Assembly: GCA_012064415.1 (NCBI GenBank)
Contig: SSNU01000065.1
Location: 62,001 to 126,000 of the forward strand
Source of the DNA: Gyrodactylus bullatarudis
Lineage: Eukaryota > Platyhelminthes > Monogenea > Gyrodactylidea > Gyrodactylidae
Reading direction: 5' to 3'
DNA: 64,000 nucleotides
Shown here: positions 13,601 through 22,600 of the stretch, in pieces
Layout of the letters: every line of letters starts with the position of its first letter
Position numbering within the stretch: the first letter of the stretch is position 1
Translations under genes and position numbers: made by a program
The notes under the pieces: generated by a model
The model's database searches: none
What the model was told of the DNA's origin: nothing
The model's input: the letters and a program-made list of their open reading frames with translations, nothing else

Positions 13601-16600
13601 TAACAGTGTTGCTTCATTAGAAGACAAGAATGCAAGCCAAGATAGTGTGGACGAAGAAGTACATGGCTACATTGTTCAAGCAATGAGCACTGAAGTAAAT
13701 CTAAATCACTTATTCATGCTTATTAATCGATTTTTAGAGTAACCTATCTATCCTTAACCCTCTCGTACCCATTTGATTGTGAGACTAGATAGAATAAATT
13801 TAAATATATTTTTAGAATCAGCATGTTCAGGGTAGAATTAATCGTGCAGTGAAAATGTGAAAAGTGTTGATTTTTTTTCAGCAATTTCAATACATTTTTC
13901 CTATCTACTTACTAGCGACGAAACATGAAGTTTTTTAAATGTTTGCATCAAGAAATTATTTTATCCGCGAAGGTTGACAATTAGATCATTATAATTGTGT
14001 ATAATTTAGATTTACAAAAATATTTTTCCCAAAGAAACTTCCTGCGGACATATATGTCCTTTGGGTACGAGAGGGTTAAATGGTTTCTCACTTTAATTTA
14101 TTCTCGGGTCAGGGTGTTAGCCCGACAAAAGCTGTATTACATTTTCGTGTGAACGAACATATTTCACACGCAGGTTTTCATCAAGCTATTCCACATAAAA
14201 ATTGACTGTTTTTACAAAAATCTCAATTTTATTACTGTGTTCTCAACATTTTTTCAAAACTAATTGTTCGAATTCTTCTAATTCTGATCATTATTCGATT
14301 GTGCAATAAGTAATGGGACTAAATACAAGAAGTGACTTTATTGAAAAAAAGGTCGAGAAAGATCAATTGGAAATCAGGGAAAAAAGCTTACCAACAAATT
14401 AAGAAATTTCTCCCAAAAAATTTAATCCTTTCTACCTCACCTTTTTCTTTTTATTGGGCTAGCTCTAAGAGACAATCACTCTTAATTAACCCTTGTCCTT
14501 GCGATGGAAAAAATCCCGTTACACCCCAAATTAAAAACTAAATGAATTTCAACAAAATCATTTTTAGTTTCATAAGCAATCTTTACACATCGAATAAGTA
14601 TGCTCTTTGCATATAAATTTATCACATTGTTTAAACATTTTTGGTTTTTCTGTCTTGATTTCGTCCACAATCCTCGCATCTTGATTGTTTTGAACAGATT
14701 TTTGGCGTTTTTTAGGAGGACTAAAATCTTCAAGAATAATTTTAATAAATAAACATTACATATTGTCAACAAGAACCTAAAATAAGAATAATAATAAGCC
14801 TCTGGTATCCAAGATAAAATTAATGAAAAATATTCGAATAAATATCTGTATTGGGGGGGGGGGGTTAATGAGAATTTAAATTATAATATTCCAAAAATAG
14901 AGAAATCTTCGTCCAATCCGATTTATTGTCTTCTCCTGTGTGAGAATGTAGTGATACTCTACAAAATCTGAAATTAACATAAAATATGCATTCTAGCTAA
15001 GCTATTTTTGCTGCTGATGAATCTTATCAACACTAATTGGGTAATTTATTTATAAACTTTTCTTATTCAACCATATTCTAAAAGTTATTCTTAACCAAAA
15101 TTAGAAACAATATTTCACTGTTAGTACTAGAATCATTTCAGCAAAGTGGGGAAACAATTTTATGAGACTGTTTAAAGCTACAATAGCATAACTATTTTTT
15201 CTCGCCAAAGTCCGTCGAAATCTAAAATTTTCATCAAGGTCTAGTGACCATTGGACATGAATTCGAGGTAAAGCTAGTTGACATGAAGATGAGAATTTAC
15301 TATTTTTACAAAAAACTCGGTATTTTTCTCCGGATTCACATAAAAAATAATTTTTTGAATACTAAAACGGAATGAGCTAATAAGATGTGGAAAAAATTCA
15401 GAAAAATATTCAATCTGACCAAAATTAGGCTGTGTTTTGAATTTCGAAAATGCACCAAATTTCCACTTTTGAACCCAAAATTTTTGTCGATTTCGATTAT
15501 TCAAAGCAGTTAAGTGATGATATTTGGGATCAACATTCCACAAAGAATTCGAATTTGGCCGTAGGCATAGCGAAGATCTTACTGTTTCCGAGAAAAAGTT
15601 TAACTTTCAGATTTTGGATAATTTGCCTTTGCGATAATCGAAAAATTCAAATGGTTCGATTCCCCACAGTAATGACGAACTTCAGTGAACTTCTACAGGT
15701 GAATTGGAATTCTTTGTCTAATGCTGATCTCAAATATCATCCCTTATCTGCTTCGAAACATCGAAATCGATAAAAAATTTGAGTTTAAAAGTTAGTTTTT
15801 TGTAAAAATAGTAAATTCTCACCTTCATGTCAATTTGGTTTAGATACTTGGCTAAAAAGCTTTAAAATCTTTTTTCAGCTCACCAATAATCATTTTATTT
15901 AATTTGTATTTTCATCAGGAGATTATAGAATTAAATCACAATCTGTCTACTGCTCTCAATGGACTAGGCCGTCTTTTATTGGATGCTTCAATGAAGCCGA
16001 ATTGCGGCAATCCATTAGACTCAGTCCTCCATCACAAACCCTACAACTCCCAGGATATTTTCAAGTTTACAAAGTAAGTTTTTGTTGTAAATTTTCAAGA
16101 ATCATCGTTTCTTCCTAAATATCCTCCAATTTTACTTTCATTATATCTATTGTAGTAGACCTGATTTGGCTACATTGTGAGTTTTATCTTGTTTGGGTCT
16201 GTTGGATTTGTAGAACTCCCTATTCTCTTTATCTAACCCTGCAATCTTGTTCTTGATCCTCTCATAATTTATTGTATCTCTCTGTATGTATGAATAATTT
16301 TTCCAAATCAGTAACATCTAAAGAATTTCTCTCTCCTTTGATTTCCATAGAGCAATTCAATTTTACAGGTGGATTCTGAGTTCATTTCCTTTTTCATTCT
16401 GTTCCCAAGTTTCTCTTTTAATCTGATTTTAATCTCCCTTAGATTTGGACATCGTTTGACAATTATCAAAGAAATCTTGGATACAGCTTGGGCTGGCGAA
16501 ATATTTCAAGTTGCTCAAGTACCCTTCTGGCCCAATCAAGACTCATGTTCACCGTCCATAAAGTCTGAATCATCTAAGCTCATCTCTAGGTTTGCTGACC

Positions 16601-19600
16601 TCCTAAATGTTGACATACACCGAGTTAACTGCCCCTTTCTGGATAATTACAATCGAATCTGTCTAGATTACCTAATGGAGAAGATTCACCAGAATGAAAA
16701 AACTAAAAGTACAAGTTAGTTTTCTTGAATTTTTAAAATTCTTATTCATCTCTTTAGGTAGTCAGGAACAAAAATATTATTTGAATCTCAAAATATATTG
16801 AACCCATATTTTTATTACCTCTAAACTTGGGTCGATTTCGAAAATTTAAATCAACTAAATAGAGACGTTTGGGATCAAAATTAAACAAATGATTCGAACT
16901 CGATCATAGAAGTTTCAAAAAACCCGCCATTTACAAGAAAAAGTTAAATTTTTTCTAATTTTGGGTCATTCTCTTTTTTGATAATTTTCGTAATTCTGTA
17001 AAAGAAACCTTATGAGATTTTTGTGAATTCTTATAGTGTTGCCACAGGTTATTAATATATCCATATGAAATATAACTTGATGGTCCTAGATTTTATAGAA
17101 ATCGGATAAACAACTATCAATCAAATAAAATTCAGCTCATTAGGACTCCCCAGTACATCATCTTCAGGATTCTAATCCGGGTATTTCATATGGATAAAGT
17201 AATAATCTGTGACTATAGCTAGTAGGTTAAATGTCTAAAAAATAGTAAATTCTCATCTTCATGTTAAATCTTTTTTATGCGTATCTATATATTTAATAAC
17301 AGCCACCAGACCTATTAACGAGGATCAAAATCAATTTGATGCTGACTCCTCCCTAATCTTCTCCTGCCTTCAATCAATTCGTATAATTTTCTTCAACTGG
17401 TTCAATAGTGAAGAGGAGAACTCTGTTAGCGATGATAAACGAAATAAGGCCACTCTCTACACCCACATATCCCTAAATGTTGTTACCGATGCCGTTAAAG
17501 TGGCCACTCTCCTATTGGATATGTTTACAACACGAGAGCAGTTTATCTGGATACAAGACTGCTTTCTAAAGAGTACAGTTTACAGTTTAAATTTATTTCT
17601 TTGGGGTATTTGAAAAATTGGTGTCTCGGACATTCTCATTTGCAGATATAGTTACAGTGGTAGACCATATTAAAATTTTGGTTACTTTTTTACAAAATTT
17701 AAATTGCATTTATGGTCCCTTTTTCCTGTGTTGAAATATAATAATTGCAGTCATGGTTAATCCTCCCTGTGCTGAGGGATATTTATTTTGCATTCATGGT
17801 TACAATCTTGTAAAATCTTAATTTTGAACCAGACTATGTTGTCTTCTGGCTTGTATTGGTCTATCTGTAGAGAAAAATTGTAAAATCTGTTTTTGATGGC
17901 TTTTGAAGTTTTTCCATGAGTATCCAGGACTATTTCTAGGTACTGATTTGTATTGACTAGAATTTGAGTCAAGTTAATTTTCTGTAAGGAGAATTGCTTA
18001 AAAGTAGAGGCCTTAGTTATTGATATACAGATATATGATATATATGTAGAAAGACAAATTTTAAAAATTTATTGAATTGACTTAATTTTATATAAAGTAC
18101 TCAAGTATATCGACAGCCAGTTGGACATTGATTCTCCATTATTTCATTGGCTCTTAATTGGCCTATCAAAGTGCTTTTCAATTGTTGAAGCTACATCATC
18201 TATGGATACTGAACCCTTTTTCAGTCCTCAATCCACTGAGCCCATCATAAATATGACAATAAGTGCACTGAAAAAGACAAGAAGCGTCTCCATCAAATTG
18301 GCCGGCCTTCATTCAGCAAAGAATATCTTTGATACTATCGTCTATCTTCAACGGACACAGAATCTCAAGTTTATTAGACAAACTCTAAAGGTTAACCCCT
18401 CTGGATCTTCTCTAATCAATGATTTACTCGAGCATGTAAGTAAAGCTAATTGATATGAGGTTGCAAATCTATGATTTTTACAAAATCACGATTTTTTCAT
18501 CAAGAATTCGAATATGTTGAAGCAATATTCTACCAAGAGAAAAAATGTATTTTAAAGAAAAATTTTTCAAATTTCGGTGCATGAAATGAAAGTTTTTATT
18601 GATTCGAAAGTAGAGGTCAATAGAGGTTTTTCAGGATCAGAATTAGACGATAAAATCAGTTATGCTAAATCTGATCTAGTGACTCATCTCATTATCGTTT
18701 GGGGGTTGGATTTCAATTCCTTGATCATTTACACCACTTAAAAATCAATGAAATTTTGATCATTTAAAATTCTTCAATAAAGAGTGACGATATTCGGCTT
18801 GTTTGTTTAATTCTAATCCTGATTATCTTCTTCCAACGAGCATGTCACCCTCAAATCAATAAAAATTTTCACTTTAAAGTAAAAAATTGGGAATTTGGCA
18901 TCGATTCAAAACAACTTAAATTTTCGTAAAAAATCATAAATCCCCAACTTTATTCAATTTCTCATAACTGATTTTAATTTTTCAGCGATTACGCAGAAAA
19001 TTGAGAAAATGGTGTGGGAGGGTTTGAACCTAGGATCAAGAGTAAGAGGGTCCGAATGAGAGGTGGGAGAGATACCACTACGCCAAACCGTAATAATAAG
19101 CTTATATAGTCATCAGAGTATTACACCGGCTTGATATTCATTTTAAATTTATGAGAATATGTAAATTCCTCTTTTTGGTTCAAATAATTTTAAGGTATGA
19201 ATCATAGGTGGGAGTGGGGGTAAGGGTTGCAAAAGGTTATCTTCTCTTCATAAATTCATCCATCGATAATTGCCCACTGAATCTTTTTCGTTTTTTTAAC
19301 TTTTCTAGACTTTGAAGTTCCTATCGTCAGAATTTGAAGATTTCATCATGGACCTCACCAACCATACATCTCTGAAAAAATCTCCAATTAAAGTTTCACA
19401 ATTTCGTCATTATACGCCAACTTCTAAGCCGATCAATTTAAATCCAAAAGTCGATTCAACATCAAACAAGAAGACTGCTAACTTTATGACAAGAATCTCT
19501 GAGATTAAAGATTCTGCTGTATTGATTCTTCATAGCATACTCAATAATGAAAGAAACATAACAAGTGAGTCATTCCTTTTAATTGTATATTTTTTATTTA

Positions 19601-22600
19601 AGCGGATGTAATTTATTTCTCTCTAACCCCAAGAACAAATCATTACTATATTTTTATCCATAAAGAAAGGCGATGCTAGGTTTATTAAAAGAATAGCTTT
19701 TACATGTTTTATATATAAATCTGGCACGAAATTTTAAAGCGCTATTCTTTTAACAAGCCTGGCATCGCCTTTCTTTATGAATTCTTCTATTGCTCAGATA
19801 AAATCAATGGTTAATCAACACCTTTCAAAAAATAATAATTTTCCCTATCATACAATCCTGAATAATGCTAGAGTATGTCGATAGGAAGGAACTTTTATCG
19901 TTAATTTTGTAATAATTTCTTGTTAATCTGATTTTTCTTCAGTCAAAATTGATTCCTACCAGCTGACATTACTGGATGTTGGCTTCTTACTGAGTGAGAG
20001 TTGTCTCACTTTTGGCGAGTTTATCAACATCCACGTTACTCCAAATGAAACTGACGGATTTGAAAGAAAGTTTCTCGTCTCAAAAATGACTGCTGAACTC
20101 TTTAACTTGAACAAGGTATTTCTTATAAGAAATCGAGAAACAAATGTGAGTATTCTGTAATCATATTTTCGAATGCCATTTATGCATTCGATAACAATGC
20201 TCGAAAAAACCTTTTCTTTAGAGTTGGGAAAAAATTAGCGTTCAAATTTTGATTCCGAATATGCAATTTGTTTAATCAATTTCGGCCCAAAAACATGACT
20301 TATGGCTTACTAAAGTGTTATTGACAATTTTAGAAACCACGTAGTACTTAAATGGGAATAACTAGTTATTTTCAAAACTTACAACAATTAGATCTTAAAG
20401 CTTAGTAAATTTTGCATCAACTGTGAAAATTGTATCATCATAAGTCTTTTTATACAAAAGTTTCATTCGTGCAAAGTTTTAAAAGTAAAAATCACTCATG
20501 AAAACACGATTTTTTTTCTTTGATTTTACATTACTCACTTATCAAGATAAACACATCTTTTGTTAAAAATCAGCAAAAAGTTTTCACCTCAAAGTTCAAA
20601 AAATGGGAATTTGGCGCTACTTCAAGATTTCGAATTTGCCATAATTACCCTTTCTCTATATCGTGAAAGTGAGCCTCATGATCTAGATTCCAAAAAATCT
20701 TGATCAAATTCCATTTTATGATGGAAAACATGAGAATTTTGTAAGGACCATAAATTTCCATCTTCATATTAACTAGGTTCGTCTTATTTGATAATGAATT
20801 AGCCCATTTCGCTGAATGTTACAGTTTACTAATGGATCCCATATTGACTAGTACGTCAAAAACTCTCAGAGCATTTAGAAATAATCGAAGTATCTTCTTG
20901 GTTATAAAAATGAGTGGTCTGATGTCGTATGAGTCCTTTATTTACACGAGCCATGACTAACCAAAGAGCGTCTCTCCCCAGACAAAAGGTATTATTAAAA
21001 CCTGTAATTACATAAATCATGAGTGAAAATTGAATGAATATGGCATGAGCCAATCAGAGAATAGCTTGAATTAACATCTGTATGTCTGGGGATCTTTGGT
21101 CAGTCATTGATCGTGTAAATAAAGGACTCATACGACACCAGACCTCTCATTTTGAAGGTATTTTTATAACCGAAAAGATGCGCTGGTTCATTTAGATTTA
21201 TCGGATATTCTCGAGAGGTCTTGTGGGTTTTATTATTCCTTGAATTGATACGTCTCAAAATTTGAACTGTCGTTATTTATATTTTCTTGATCTACTTATT
21301 AATTTCACCCTTTTGTTTTTTATCAACCGTTGAGCTAATTCGTTGTGTAAATTTAAAGTATACAAGCTTTACCTAAAATTTGACATTTAAAACTGAAAAG
21401 GGAAAAAATTTTAAAATGTCACACTTTAAAAATTCAACTTTTGAACCTGTTTTACGATAAGATAACGAAAAACCAATCTCAGATTCAGAAAGCTCATAAA
21501 ATTTTTATCAGGATATTAGAAAAATCTTATCGGAAAGTCTATCTGGCCTAAAATAAATGACAAAATTTCACAAAAAAACCCAAAAAATCAAGCAGTTTTT
21601 TTATTAGGCGTCACTTATAAAAAAAGAATTCCACCCCTACACATGAAATATCGATCGACGTAGAATTTAAATTTTAATCTAATCGTGAAAAAATTAATAG
21701 GATAACGTTTATGGTTTTTGCGGAAATTAATTTTTAAAATTTGGATTTTTCGGAATTTTCGTTTTTTCCAATTATCTCAGAAATTATAGGGAATTCTTCA
21801 GATCTGAGAACAGATTCGGAATCAGCACAAATAAATAGTTTAATTATCCCGTTTACCTTTTTTGAATTTTTCATGACCCCCTGTGTAATCTTTGTAAGTA
21901 TAGATGCTGCACTTTTTCACTAGTATGAATTCTTTTTTATTCCAGTCAAACAATATAAAATCTAAAATTGAAGGAACTTCAGTTGACTATCTCAGTAATG
22001 GTAACAGTGTCTCGCCAACAGTTTTTGCCGCTTGGACGTTCGGTATCCATAAAATGATAATGAATAAAGCCTTGCCAATTGACGGGGTTGAAGTAAGTTA
22101 AGAGTTCTTGTAGTTAATTGAATTATTATTTTCTCTTTCTCTAGACAATCCTAAGCTTGATCACTAACCAGGAACGCTATATCAAATCATCAGTGTACTC
22201 CTTGCCTCTCTTGAGTTTACATTCAACCTGTATCTATTATATCCTGCCCCAGTTCATTACTAGTTTTGACATTAGCACAAGGAACAATTCAGAACAAAGT
22301 ATGTCTCTTTTCCTTTTAACACATCTCCACTTCTCCGAAAATATACGTAAAAAAGGTACTCTTATGACGATGAGCTTAAATGATTAAAGAACTACAAAAC
22401 TCTTTTGCTAACTCATATATTTTACAATCAACTTTTTTCAAACTATTAAAAAAAATTTGAGATTCTGGTACCAAAATATATTTGGAACCGTAGGGAATTT
22501 GTAGGTGGAATGATGCTCGATTCTGATTGGCCTACAAATACTCAATTTCTATTGGTCTATTATTTATGAGTTTTGGGATAGAAATGGTATATATCTAACG

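Noticed and set aside
15274..15773. Two similar ORFs on opposite strands, also present at 53.6-54.1 kb
   Set aside because: The similarity comes from a fold-back DNA repeat; both strands are open by chance and no known domain is present.
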